DNA from: JAHZKN01 sp965250205
GTDB taxonomy: Bacteria; Pseudomonadota; Alphaproteobacteria; Rhizobiales; Hyphomicrobiaceae
Direction: 5' to 3'
Length of the DNA: 64,000 nt
Assembly: GCA_965250205.1 (NCBI GenBank)
Contig: CBDFNK010000015.1
Coordinates: 1 to 64,000 of the forward strand
Within the stretch, counting starts at the first letter, position 1. Each line of letters starts with the position of its first letter. The translations under genes and the position numbers were made by a program. Under the pieces are notes generated by a model. It was not told the DNA's origin and ran no database searches. It was given only the letters and a program-made list of their open reading frames with translations. Shown here in pieces: positions 24,991 through 34,001 of the stretch.

Positions 24991-25614
24991 ATGGCTGTTC
25001 GACGTCTTCATCCGTTACAGGCTGGTGGCTTTGCCTTCAGCGATGAAAATCTTCGCTGGGCTAAAGAGACAATCGCCAAGTATCCAGAAGGCAAGCAAGC
25101 CTCGGCTATCATCCTGCTTCTATGGCGGGCACAGGAACAATCCGGTGGATGGTTGCCCGAGCCGGCCTTGCGTGTTGTTGCCGACATGTTGGGCATGGCC
25201 CACATCCGCGCGATGGAAATCGCCACCTTCTACACAATGTTTCAGCTGCAGCCGGTTGGCTTCAAAGCGCATGTTCAACTGTGTGGTACGACGCCGTGCA
25301 TGTTGTGCGGATCCGAGGCTTTAATTGAAATCTGCAAAAAGCGTATTGCGCCGGCTTCGCACACCCTTTCGATTGATGGTGCGTTTTCTTGGGAAGAAGT
25401 TGAGTGTCTGGGCTGTTGTGCTAATGCGCCGATGGTTCAGATTGACAAAGACGTCTATGAAGACCTGACACCTGAGTTGTTTGAAAAAGTGCTCGATGGT
25501 TTTGCTGTCGGCAAACCACCAAAACCGGGTTCGCAAATTGGCAGAATAGCCTCTGCACCTGAACGCGGGCTGACGACGTTAAAAGGCAAAGCAACAGCAG
25601 GGGGCAAAAGCTAA
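24991..25614 (+). CDS. nuoE: NADH-quinone oxidoreductase subunit E
   Basis: A 207-residue thioredoxin-like subunit carrying a 2Fe-2S cluster. Ligands appear in VQLCGTTPCMLCG and VECLGCCANAPMVQI. The preceding helical region contains HIRAMEIATFYTMF. A C-terminal extension of about 35 residues (after KVLDGFAVGKPP), low in complexity, is common in alphaproteobacterial NuoE. nuoF follows after 3 nt. Confidence 0.95.
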   Translation: MAVRRLHPLQAGGFAFSDENLRWAKETIAKYPEGKQASAIILLLWRAQEQSGGWLPEPALRVVADMLGMAHIRAMEIATFYTMFQLQPVGFKAHVQLCGTTPCMLCGSEALIEICKKRIAPASHTLSIDGAFSWEEVECLGCCANAPMVQIDKDVYEDLTPELFEKVLDGFAVGKPPKPGSQIGRIASAPERGLTTLKGKATAGGKS

Positions 25615-25617
25615 CCC

Positions 25618-26919
25618 ATGCTGCTGAAAGACGAAGACCGCATTTTTAAAAACATCTACGGCCAGGGCGATAGCAGTCTTGCCGGTGCCAAAGCGCGTGG
25701 CGCTTGGGATGGCACAGTTAAGTTTATCGAAGGCGGTCCTGATCAGATCATCACCGAGATCAAAGGATCAGGTTTGCGTGGCCGTGGCGGGGCTGGGTTC
25801 CCAACTGGTCTGAAATGGTCATTCATGCCCAAGAATGACCCGCGCCCCTCTTACCTCGTGATCAATGCTGATGAATCCGAACCTGGATCGTGCAAAGACC
25901 GCGAGATCATGCGTCATGATCCCCAATTGCTGATCGAAGGGGCGTTGTTGTCCTCGTTCGCGATCCGCGCGCATACCTGTTACATCTACATCCGTGGCGA
26001 ATTCATTCGCGAGCGCGAACAACTGCAAGCAGCGATTGATGAGGCCTATGCCGCCAAGCTGATTGGCAAAGACAACATCCATGGTTGGGACTTCGACTTT
26101 TATGTCCACCATGGTGCCGGGGCATATATCTGCGGCGAAGAAACAGCCCTGCTTGAAAGTTTGGAAGGCCGCAAAGGTCAGCCGCGCCTCAAGCCACCGT
26201 TCCCGGCCAACGTTGGCCTTTACGGGGCACCAACAACCGTCAACAATGTTGAAAGCATTGCCGTCGTGCCGGACATCTTGCGTCGTGGTGGAAAATGGTT
26301 TGCAAGCCTTGGTTTACCCAACAACACTGGCACCAAGTTGTTCCAAATTTCAGGACACGTTGAGAACCCGTGTGTTGTTGAAGAGGAAATGGGAATTTCG
26401 CTGAAGCAGTTGATCAATGATCATGGTGGGGGCGTGCGTGGTGGTTGGGATAATCTTCTGGCGGTTATTCCTGGTGGCTCATCGATGCCCCTGATCCCGG
26501 CTCATCTTTGTGATGAATTAACACTTGATTTCGACACCCTGACCAAGTTGAAAAGCGGCCTTGGCACCGCGGCCATTATTGTCATGGATAAGTCGACCGA
26601 CCCGATCAAAGCCATTTGCCGCATTGCTTACTTTTATCGTCACGAATCGTGCGGCCAGTGTACGCCGTGTCGCGAAGGTACCGGTTGGATGTGGCGGGTG
26701 TTGCAACGCATGGAACGCGGCGAAGCAGAGCATCATGAGATTGATCTGTTGTGGGATGTCACCAAGCAGGTTGAGGGCCACACTATTTGCGCACTTGGTG
26801 ATGCTGCAGCATGGCCCGTTCAAGGACTGATCCGACATTATCGCCACGTGATTGAAGAGCGCATTGACGCCCGCAAGGCCCGTGAAGATGAAGCAAAACC
26901 CGCAGATGCGGCTGAATAG
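25618..26919 (+). CDS. nuoF: NADH-quinone oxidoreductase subunit F
   Basis: A 433-residue, 51-kDa-type subunit that binds NADH and FMN and one 4Fe-4S cluster. GRGGAGFPTGLKW (about residues 53-65) and GAGAYICGEETALLES form the nucleotide and flavin sites. ESCGQCTPCREGTGWM plus a later Cys ligate the cluster. Length and start are standard. Confidence 0.97.
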   Translation: MLLKDEDRIFKNIYGQGDSSLAGAKARGAWDGTVKFIEGGPDQIITEIKGSGLRGRGGAGFPTGLKWSFMPKNDPRPSYLVINADESEPGSCKDREIMRHDPQLLIEGALLSSFAIRAHTCYIYIRGEFIREREQLQAAIDEAYAAKLIGKDNIHGWDFDFYVHHGAGAYICGEETALLESLEGRKGQPRLKPPFPANVGLYGAPTTVNNVESIAVVPDILRRGGKWFASLGLPNNTGTKLFQISGHVENPCVVEEEMGISLKQLINDHGGGVRGGWDNLLAVIPGGSSMPLIPAHLCDELTLDFDTLTKLKSGLGTAAIIVMDKSTDPIKAICRIAYFYRHESCGQCTPCREGTGWMWRVLQRMERGEAEHHEIDLLWDVTKQVEGHTICALGDAAAWPVQGLIRHYRHVIEERIDARKAREDEAKPADAAE

Positions 26920-26942
26920 AAGCAAGGCAGGGGAGGCAAGAG

Positions 26943-29090
26943 ATGTCACGACAGTTGATTGTTGACGGCACGCTTGTCGAGGTTGCTGCTGATGAAACGT
27001 TGATGCACGCCTGCGAGAAAGTGGGCGCTGAGATACCGCGTTTTTGCTACCACGAGCGGCTATCGATTGCGGGAAACTGCCGGATGTGTCTCGTTGAAGT
27101 CGACGGCTCGCCAAAACCGATCGCGTCTTGCGCCATGATGGTGGGTGATCTGCCGCCTAACAGAGACGGTAGCCCCAAAGCCGTATCCACTCAAAGCGAG
27201 CTTGTTAAAAAGGCGCGCGAGGGGGTGATGGAATTTCTGCTCATCAACCATCCGCTTGATTGTCCGATTTGCGATCAGGGTGGGGAATGCGATCTGCAAG
27301 ACCAAGCTATGGCGTTTGGTGTTGGAGGATCGCGCTTTGGCGAAAACAAACGTGCTGTTGAAGACAAACATATTGGCCCGCTGATCAAGACCGTGATGAC
27401 GCGGTGCATTCATTGCACGCGCTGTGTGCGTTACATGACGGAAGTTGCCGGCGTTGAAGAGCTCGGTCTGATTGGTCGCGGTGAAGATGCTGAGGTCAGC
27501 ACATATCTTGAAAAAGGCATTCTGTCAGAGATGAGTGCCAATGCGGTGGATTTGTGCCCGGTTGGTGCGCTGACGCACAAACCGTGGGCGCATAACGCCC
27601 GGCCCTGGGAACTCAACAAGACCGAAAGCATTGATGTCATGGATGCGCTTGGCTCGGCCATTCGCATTGACAGTCGTGGCAAAGAAGTGATGCGCGTGCT
27701 GCCGCGCAATAACGATGCCGTCAATGAAGAATGGATTTCTGACAAGACGCGCCACGCCATCGATGGCCTGAAAGTGCAACGGCTTGATCGCCCGTATGTG
27801 CGCAAAGATGGTAATCTGGTGCCGGTCACATGGTCCGAAGCCCTAGCAACCGTAGCTGACGCTTTTAAAAAAGCAGATCCCAAAAAGACGGGCGCGATTG
27901 TTGGTGACCTTGCAGGCGCTGAAGAAATGTTTGCCCTCAAGCAGTGGCTTGGTGGGCTGGGTGTTGCAAGCATCGATTGCCGCCAGGATGGTTCTGCTGT
28001 GGACCCAAAGTTTGGCCGTGGCAGCTATCTTTTTAATACAACCATTCAGGGCATTGAAGACGCTGACGCCATCTTATTGGTGGGCACCAACCCGCGTCTT
28101 GAGGCCCCGGTTCTTAATGCCCGCCTGCGCAAGGTTTGGCGCTCTGGTGACGCCACTATTGCTGCAATCGCGCCCGCTGATGACTTAGGCTATGACTATG
28201 ACCACCTGGGTACGGGTGCTGACGTGCTGGCAGACCTGGTGGCTGGCAAGTCGACATTCGTTGACACACTTAAAAATGCCAAGCGCCCGATGGTGATTGT
28301 TGGTGCAGGTGCGGCAGCGCGTGGCGATGGTGCAGGCGTCCTGTCACTCGCAGCCCAGCTCGCAGATCAACTGGCTGGTGGCAAAGACCCCAATTGGCGC
28401 GTCTTAAATGTGCTGCACAGTGCGGCTTCGCGCGTTGCAGGACTTGATCTTGGGTTAGTGCCGTCGGCCGACGGTATGAATGTGGCGGCAATGTTCAAGG
28501 CGGCCTCACTTGGCCAACTCGATGTGCTATATCTGCTCGGAGCAGACGAACTTGATGTTTCCAAGCTTGGCGCAGCCTTTGTGATCTATCAGGGTAGTCA
28601 TGGCGACCGGGGTGCCCACCGCGCTGACGTCATTCTTCCAGCTGCGGCCTATACGGAAAAGAGCGCGACCTATGTGAATACAGAGGGACGTGCGCAAATG
28701 ACGACGCAAGCGGTCTTCCCGCCAGGTGAGGCAAAAGAAGATTGGAAGATTATTCGCGCGCTGTCAGAGGCAACCGGAAAGGCGCTGGCATTTAACACCC
28801 TCGAAGAGTTGCGTGCTAGAATGTATGAAGCCCATCCAACGTTGGCGGCACTTGATCAGGTGCAACGCGCATCGACGAACGATGTTGCAGCACTTGCAAA
28901 GCAAGGCGCATCGACGAACGATGTTGCAGCACTTGCAAAGCAAGGCGGCAGTGTCGCGGGTGACCCATTGGCGTCTCAAATTCACGACTTTTACTTCACA
29001 AACCCAATCGCGCGTGCCTCACGCATCATGGCTGAACTGAGTGCCCTCAGAAAAGCTGCAAACACCAGTCGCGCTTCAAGCGCGGCCTGA
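26943..29090 (+). CDS. nuoG: NADH-quinone oxidoreductase subunit G
   Basis: A 715-residue, 75-kDa-type subunit. N-terminal 2Fe-2S ligands lie in CYHERLSIAGNCRMC. His/Cys ligands follow near HPLDCPICDQGGECDLQ, then a 4Fe-4S set in CIHCTRCVRY and CPVGALT. The molybdopterin-oxidoreductase-like domain occupies the rest. AGGGGAGG lies about 7 nt before ATG 26943. Near the C-terminus, a 13-residue segment (ASTNDVAALAKQG) is present twice in tandem because of a 39-bp perfect DNA duplication at 28867-28944; frame is kept. Confidence 0.97.
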   Translation: MSRQLIVDGTLVEVAADETLMHACEKVGAEIPRFCYHERLSIAGNCRMCLVEVDGSPKPIASCAMMVGDLPPNRDGSPKAVSTQSELVKKAREGVMEFLLINHPLDCPICDQGGECDLQDQAMAFGVGGSRFGENKRAVEDKHIGPLIKTVMTRCIHCTRCVRYMTEVAGVEELGLIGRGEDAEVSTYLEKGILSEMSANAVDLCPVGALTHKPWAHNARPWELNKTESIDVMDALGSAIRIDSRGKEVMRVLPRNNDAVNEEWISDKTRHAIDGLKVQRLDRPYVRKDGNLVPVTWSEALATVADAFKKADPKKTGAIVGDLAGAEEMFALKQWLGGLGVASIDCRQDGSAVDPKFGRGSYLFNTTIQGIEDADAILLVGTNPRLEAPVLNARLRKVWRSGDATIAAIAPADDLGYDYDHLGTGADVLADLVAGKSTFVDTLKNAKRPMVIVGAGAAARGDGAGVLSLAAQLADQLAGGKDPNWRVLNVLHSAASRVAGLDLGLVPSADGMNVAAMFKAASLGQLDVLYLLGADELDVSKLGAAFVIYQGSHGDRGAHRADVILPAAAYTEKSATYVNTEGRAQMTTQAVFPPGEAKEDWKIIRALSEATGKALAFNTLEELRARMYEAHPTLAALDQVQRASTNDVAALAKQGASTNDVAALAKQGGSVAGDPLASQIHDFYFTNPIARASRIMAELSALRKAANTSRASSAA
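28867..28944. repeat. 39-bp perfect tandem duplication inside nuoG
   Basis: Two identical 39-bp units (28867-28905 and 28906-28944) encode the duplicated segment in the NuoG tail. The complete identity points to a recent event. Confidence 0.97.
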
Positions 29091-29110
29091 TAGGAATTCA
29101 ATGCGGTCTC

Positions 29111-30181
29111 ATGTCAAACATTGACTGGCAGCAGGTTTGGACTTCAGCGCTTTGGACAGCCCAGATGGTCGGTTGGTCATTATTGGTGCTTGTCACATTG
29201 CTGATTATCATTGCCTTTCTGCTGTTGATGGACCGCAAGGTCTGGGCGGCTGTGCAAATGCGCCGTGGTCCCAACGTCGTTGGCCCGTTTGGTTTGTTCC
29301 AATCATTTGCCGACCTTTTGAAATTTGTATTCAAAGAGCCGATCATTCCATCCGGTGCTGATAAGGGCATCTTCCTGTTGGCCCCAGTTGCAATGGCAAT
29401 GTGTGCACTGGCGGCGTGGGCGGTGATACCTGTCAATGAAGGTTGGTGGGGGCGTTGGGTAATCTCTGACCTCAATGTCGGGATTCTCTACATCTTGGCG
29501 ATGTCATCGCTTGGCGTTTATGGCGTCATCATGGGTGGCTGGGCGTCAAACTCGAAGTATCCGTTCATGGGTTCTTTGAGGTCTGCGGCACAGATGATCT
29601 CCTATGAAGTATCGATTGGTCTTGTTATCATCTGCGTGTTGTTGTGCGTCGGCTCACTGAACATGACTGAGATCGTCAATGCGCAAAAGACAGGCCCTGG
29701 TACCACGCTCGGGCTGGCCAGCTCAGCGTTCGATTGGTACTGGTTGGCCCTGTTCCCAATGTTCGTGGTGTTCTTTATTTCGGCGTTGGCGGAGACCAAC
29801 CGGCCACCGTTTGATTTGCCAGAGGCGGAATCTGAACTGGTGGCGGGCTTCATGGTAGAGTATTCCTCAACCCCTTATTTGCTGTTCATGCTCGGTGAAT
29901 ATGTTGCCATCACCACCATGTGTGCTTTGACCACCATCCTGTTTTTAGGCGGCTGGCTGCCACCTCTAGATATCTGGCCATTGAATGCACTGCCAGGGAT
30001 CGTGTGGTTCCTGCTCAAGGTGATTGCGGTGTTCTTTATGTTCGCCATGGTGAAAGCGATGGTGCCACGGTATCGTTATGACCAATTGATGCGCCTTGGC
30101 TGGAAGGTATTTCTACCGCTGTCCTTGGGTATGGTTGTCGTGGTGGCGTCCGTCTTACAATTTGGAGGGCTGGCACCATGA
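29111..30181 (+). CDS. nuoH: NADH-quinone oxidoreductase subunit H
   Basis: A 356-residue membrane subunit with eight predicted helices that contributes to the quinone site. Family segments are MDRKVWAAVQMRRGPNVVGP, FADLLKFVFKEPIIPSGADK and ETNRPPFDLPEAESELVAGF. Its TGA overlaps the ATG of the next small gene. Confidence 0.97.
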   Translation: MSNIDWQQVWTSALWTAQMVGWSLLVLVTLLIIIAFLLLMDRKVWAAVQMRRGPNVVGPFGLFQSFADLLKFVFKEPIIPSGADKGIFLLAPVAMAMCALAAWAVIPVNEGWWGRWVISDLNVGILYILAMSSLGVYGVIMGGWASNSKYPFMGSLRSAAQMISYEVSIGLVIICVLLCVGSLNMTEIVNAQKTGPGTTLGLASSAFDWYWLALFPMFVVFFISALAETNRPPFDLPEAESELVAGFMVEYSSTPYLLFMLGEYVAITTMCALTTILFLGGWLPPLDIWPLNALPGIVWFLLKVIAVFFMFAMVKAMVPRYRYDQLMRLGWKVFLPLSLGMVVVVASVLQFGGLAP

Positions 30182-30387
30182 ACGTTGCACTGATTGGCGG
30201 CATGGTTGGCGCTGTGCTTGGCTTCGTCAATTTTGCAGTTTTGCAAAACGTTGCAAAGAAACTGGAACTGGAGGCTGACGCCCAGACGAATAGCCGCGGT
30301 GCAAAAGTTATGCGCATCGCGGCGTGGGCGGATCTCGTCATTTTTCCGCTGGTTGGTTTTTACGTCGGCTCGCTGCTCGGGTCATAA
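30178..30387 (+). CDS. Small membrane protein between nuoH and nuoI
   Basis: A 69-residue protein with two hydrophobic helices (residues about 3-22 and 47-67) joined by a charged, coiled-coil-like stretch (NVAKKLELEADAQ). The ATG overlaps the nuoH stop (ATGA), so translation is coupled, and nuoI starts 21 nt after its stop. I know no family for it. The size, topology and location suggest an accessory subunit or assembly factor of complex I, which is inference only. Confidence 0.75.
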   Translation: MNVALIGGMVGAVLGFVNFAVLQNVAKKLELEADAQTNSRGAKVMRIAAWADLVIFPLVGFYVGSLLGS

Positions 30388-30408
30388 TGAGGTGAAGGAC
30401 GGCACGTA

Positions 30409-30897
30409 ATGTCTATTGCACGCGGCGTGAAATCACTATTTCTAACGGAGTTCGTTTCGGCGTTCTTTCTCACCATGCGCTATTTCTTTGCGCCGAAGAA
30501 AACGTTGAATTATCCCTTTGAGAAGGGGCCACTGTCGCCACGCTTTCGCGGCGAACACGCGCTTCGCCGCTATCCCAATGGTGAAGAGCGCTGCATAGCC
30601 TGCAAATTGTGTGAAGCGATTTGTCCGGCACAGGCCATCACCATAGAGGCAGGCCCGCGCCGCAACGATGGCACCAGGCGCACAACCCGCTATGACATCG
30701 ACATGACCAAGTGCATCTACTGTGGGCTGTGCCAGGAGGCGTGTCCGGTTGATGCAATCGTTGAAGGGCCAAACTTCGAATTCGCGACAGAGACGCGCGA
30801 AGAATTATTTTATGACAAAGATCGGTTGCTCGCCAATGGCGATCGCTGGGAACGCCAAATCGCACACAACATCGCTATCGATTCGGAGTTTCGCTGA
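30409..30897 (+). CDS. nuoI: NADH-quinone oxidoreductase subunit I
   Basis: A 162-residue, 23-kDa-type subunit with two 4Fe-4S clusters bound by CIACKLCEAICP and CIYCGLCQEACP. It passes electrons from NuoG to NuoB. The start and length are standard for the family. Confidence 0.97.
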   Translation: MSIARGVKSLFLTEFVSAFFLTMRYFFAPKKTLNYPFEKGPLSPRFRGEHALRRYPNGEERCIACKLCEAICPAQAITIEAGPRRNDGTRRTTRYDIDMTKCIYCGLCQEACPVDAIVEGPNFEFATETREELFYDKDRLLANGDRWERQIAHNIAIDSEFR

Positions 30898-30900
30898 ACC

Positions 30901-30945
30901 ATGAACGGGCAAGGACCACTAGGCGCAAGGACTGCTAGGCTATGA
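30901..30945 (+). CDS. Possible 14-codon leader ORF coupled to nuoJ
   Basis: ATG 30901, three bases after the nuoI stop, opens 14 codons ending in a TGA (30943-30945) that overlaps the nuoJ ATG (30942). GGAG lies 12 nt upstream of this ATG. Most of it is built from an imperfect 16-bp tandem repeat (30909-30924 and 30925-30940), each unit holding AAGGA. It may only be spacer with a duplicated ribosome-binding site. Confidence 0.3.
   Translation: MNGQGPLGARTARL
30909..30940. repeat. Imperfect 16-bp tandem duplication holding the nuoJ ribosome-binding site
   Basis: GCAAGGACCACTAGGC is followed directly by GCAAGGACTGCTAGGC (two differences). The second copy ends one base before the nuoJ ATG, placing AAGGA 10 nt upstream of the start. 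Confidence 0.9.
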
Positions 30946-31655
30946 GTTTAATGCCGCTCTTCTTTTACCTGTTCTCCGTGTTCGCTGTCGCGAGCGCGGT
31001 GCTTGTGGTTGTGGCTAAGAACCCAGTGCATTCCGTGATGTTCCTTATCTTTGCATTCTTTAATGCGGCAGGCCTATTTATTCTGCTCGGCGCTGAATTT
31101 TTGGCGATGCTGTTGGTGATTGTCTACGTCGGCGCGGTGGCGGTGTTGTTCTTGTTCGTCGTCATGATGCTGGATGTGGATTTTGCGGAGCTGAAATCTG
31201 GTTTTGTGAAAAATGCCCCCGTCGGCTTGTTGGTTGGCGGCATTGTTTTGGCTGAACTGGCGCTGTTGTTCTTGGCTCAGGATCTCGGTGTATCGGGTGA
31301 AAGTGTTGAGGCGGCAACCGATGCCGTTGCGGGCGCAGCAGCGGCGGCGGCACCGGTGCCGGTTGATGGCGTCGTCGCGGGGTCTCCTATTAGTGAGGCA
31401 CTCACCAGCAACAGCCTGACCAATACAGAGGCGTTGGGTCAGATCCTCTACACCAAGTACGCCTTCTTTTTTGAAGTGGCAGGCCTTGTTTTGTTGGTGG
31501 CTATGATCGGCGCAATTGTTTTGACGCTGCGTCACAAGGATGGGGTCAGACGACAATCCATTGCCGGGCAGGTTGCGCGCGATCCCAAAGACAGCCTTGA
31601 AGTGGTCAAGGTGGCGCCAGGTGGTGCGGTGTTGCCAACAAGCGATGATGCTTAA
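30942..31655 (+). CDS. nuoJ: NADH-quinone oxidoreductase subunit J
   Basis: A 237-residue membrane subunit with five helices. The conserved helix-3 region (LLVIVYVGAVAVLFLFVVMM) is intact. Between the fourth and fifth helices there is a long Ala/Pro/Val-rich loop (about residues 118-165, with AAAAAAPVPVDGVV), making the protein some 30 residues longer than many alphaproteobacterial NuoJ. Confidence 0.95.
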   Translation: MSLMPLFFYLFSVFAVASAVLVVVAKNPVHSVMFLIFAFFNAAGLFILLGAEFLAMLLVIVYVGAVAVLFLFVVMMLDVDFAELKSGFVKNAPVGLLVGGIVLAELALLFLAQDLGVSGESVEAATDAVAGAAAAAAPVPVDGVVAGSPISEALTSNSLTNTEALGQILYTKYAFFFEVAGLVLLVAMIGAIVLTLRHKDGVRRQSIAGQVARDPKDSLEVVKVAPGGAVLPTSDDA

Positions 31656-31705
31656 CTAGTGCAGGCGCTGAGAATGAATTTGGCTAAAAGGGGCCAGCAA
31701 AAGAG

Positions 31706-32017
31706 ATGATGGAAATTGGTATTGGCCACTATTTGACGGTTGCAGCGTGCCTGTTCACCATCGGCATGTTTGGCATCTTTCTCAATCGCAAGAACGTCAT
31801 CATCATCTTGATGTCGATTGAGTTGATGCTGCTGGCCGTGAATATCAATTTTGTCGCCTTTTCGCATTTTCTGGGCGATTTGACGGGGCAGGTGTTCACG
31901 CTGTTCGTATTGACTGTTGCAGCCGCTGAGGCCGCGATTGGTCTTGCTATCGTTGTTGTCTACTACCGCAACCGAGGTTCGATTGCGGTTGAAGACGTCA
32001 ATATGATGAAGGGCTAA
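31706..32017 (+). CDS. nuoK: NADH-quinone oxidoreductase subunit K
   Basis: A 103-residue membrane subunit with three helices, containing the two conserved buried Glu (IELMLLAVN and the AAEAAIGLAI helix) used in proton transfer. Two ATG codons in a row (31706 and 31709) can serve as start. Confidence 0.96.
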   Translation: MMEIGIGHYLTVAACLFTIGMFGIFLNRKNVIIILMSIELMLLAVNINFVAFSHFLGDLTGQVFTLFVLTVAAAEAAIGLAIVVVYYRNRGSIAVEDVNMMKG

Positions 32018-32030
32018 GGGGGCATAAGGC

Positions 32031-34001
32031 GTGATCTTTAAAGCCATCGTTTTTCTACCACTCCTTGGTGCGCTCATCGCGGGCCTGTTTGGTCGGTATT
32101 TGGGCGCTAGGCCATCTGAAATCATCACAACGGCTTTGTTGTTGGTGGCAGCGGTGTTGTCTTGGGTTGTCTTTTCCCGCGTTGGCTTCAATCACGAGGT
32201 GGCACGCATCCCTGTGTTGCGCTGGATCACGTCTGGCGAATTGGATGCCGGTTGGGTGCTGCGCATTGACACCCTGACAGCCGTCATGCTTGTCGTTGTC
32301 ACTACCGTCTCATCGTTGGTGCATGTTTATTCCATCGGCTACATGCACGATGATGACAGCAGGCCACGGTTCTTCGCATATCTGTCGTTGTTTACGTTTG
32401 CCATGTTGATGCTGGTAACCAGCGATAACCTTCTGCAAATGTTCTTTGGTTGGGAAGGTGTCGGCCTCGCGTCCTATTTGTTGATCGGCTTCTGGTACAA
32501 GAAGCCTGAGGCCAACGCGGCGGCCATTAAGGCCTTTGTCGTCAATCGGGTTGGTGACTTTGGCTTTGCGCTGGGCATCTTTGGAGTCTTTTATGTCTTC
32601 AAGACCATCAACTTTGACGCCATCTTTACCCTGGCGCTGGATGTCGCCAAGCCTAATCACGCAGATCACACCATGCACTTCCTTGGCGGGTCGTTCGACA
32701 CGCTGACGGTGCTGTGCCTGCTGTTGTTTATGGGCGCGATGGGTAAGTCGGCCCAGTTCCTGCTCCACACCTGGCTTCCCGATGCGATGGAAGGGCCAAC
32801 GCCGGTATCGGCCCTTATTCACGCCGCCACCATGGTGACAGCTGGCGTGTTTATGGTCGCCCGTCTCGGACCGCTCTTTGACTTGGCACCAACAGCACTT
32901 CTTGTGGTGACATTTGTCGGTGCCTTGACTGCGTTTTTTGCAGCGACCGTGGGCTTGGTACAGAACGATATCAAGCGGGTGATTGCCTACTCAACCTGTT
33001 CTCAGCTGGGCTACATGTTCGTGGCGTGTGGCGTTGGTGCTTATGGCGTTGCCATCTTCCATCTGTTCACACACGCGTTTTTCAAAGCGCTGCTGTTCTT
33101 AGGTGCGGGTTCGGTTATTCACGCCATGCATCATGAGCAGGACATGCGCAACATGGGCGGGCTGGCGCCAAAGATCCGCTTCACCTGGGTGATGATGTTG
33201 ATCGGGACGTTGGCTTTGACCGGCGTTGGCATTCCGCACCTTGTTGGCTTTGCAGGTTTTCACTCCAAGGACGCGATTATTGAAACGGCGTATGTTGCCC
33301 ACACGGCTTACAATTATGCCTTCTGGACTTTGGTCATCGCAGCCTTCATGACCTCGTTTTATTCGTGGCGACTGATGTTCATGACCTTCCATGGTAATAC
33401 ACGCGCCGCCCCTGATGTTTATAAGCATGCCCATGAAAGCCCGATGGTAATGTTGCTGCCATTGGCCGTACTCGCTTTGGGTGCAGTTGGGGCCGGTTTT
33501 GCCTTCACCCATTATTTTATTGGCAACGGGGCCGAAGCCTTCTGGGGCGCTGTCTTTGAAGGCAGTCCCGATAATGCAGGTGCGACCCACGGTGGCGGAC
33601 ACAGCTTCCCGGAATGGGTTGCCTGGTCACCCGCAATTGCCATGATGATGGGGTTAGGGCTTGCTTGGCTTTACTATGTGCGCAGTCCCTGGTTGCCAGA
33701 GGCGACGGCACGTACCTTCCAGCCGGTCTACAAGTTCCTGCTCAACAAATGGTACTTTGATGAGCTTTATGACTTTCTGTTTGTGCGCCCGGCCCATTGG
33801 CTTGGCAACCTGCTGTGGCGGGTCGGAGACGGGCGCATCATCGACGGCTTGATTGATGGCACTGCAGCGACTGTTGGCTGGGTCACAGGGCGTATTGTCA
33901 AACTGCAGACCGGCTATATCTACCACTATGCGTTTGCCATGCTGATTGGGGTCGCTTTGTTGATCACCTACTTCATGCTCGGTGGGGGGCTTGGCCAATG
34001 A
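32031..34001 (+). CDS. nuoL: NADH-quinone oxidoreductase subunit L
   Basis: A 656-residue antiporter-like, proton-pumping subunit. FFGWEGVGLASYLLIGFWY, the Lys/Glu region near MGKSAQFLLHTWLPDAMEGP, and ALIHAATMVTAGVFM are family hallmarks. The long C-terminal amphipathic segment of NuoL follows. It starts at GTG 32031, and its stop overlaps the nuoM ATG (ATGA). Confidence 0.97.
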   Translation: MIFKAIVFLPLLGALIAGLFGRYLGARPSEIITTALLLVAAVLSWVVFSRVGFNHEVARIPVLRWITSGELDAGWVLRIDTLTAVMLVVVTTVSSLVHVYSIGYMHDDDSRPRFFAYLSLFTFAMLMLVTSDNLLQMFFGWEGVGLASYLLIGFWYKKPEANAAAIKAFVVNRVGDFGFALGIFGVFYVFKTINFDAIFTLALDVAKPNHADHTMHFLGGSFDTLTVLCLLLFMGAMGKSAQFLLHTWLPDAMEGPTPVSALIHAATMVTAGVFMVARLGPLFDLAPTALLVVTFVGALTAFFAATVGLVQNDIKRVIAYSTCSQLGYMFVACGVGAYGVAIFHLFTHAFFKALLFLGAGSVIHAMHHEQDMRNMGGLAPKIRFTWVMMLIGTLALTGVGIPHLVGFAGFHSKDAIIETAYVAHTAYNYAFWTLVIAAFMTSFYSWRLMFMTFHGNTRAAPDVYKHAHESPMVMLLPLAVLALGAVGAGFAFTHYFIGNGAEAFWGAVFEGSPDNAGATHGGGHSFPEWVAWSPAIAMMMGLGLAWLYYVRSPWLPEATARTFQPVYKFLLNKWYFDELYDFLFVRPAHWLGNLLWRVGDGRIIDGLIDGTAATVGWVTGRIVKLQTGYIYHYAFAMLIGVALLITYFMLGGGLGQ

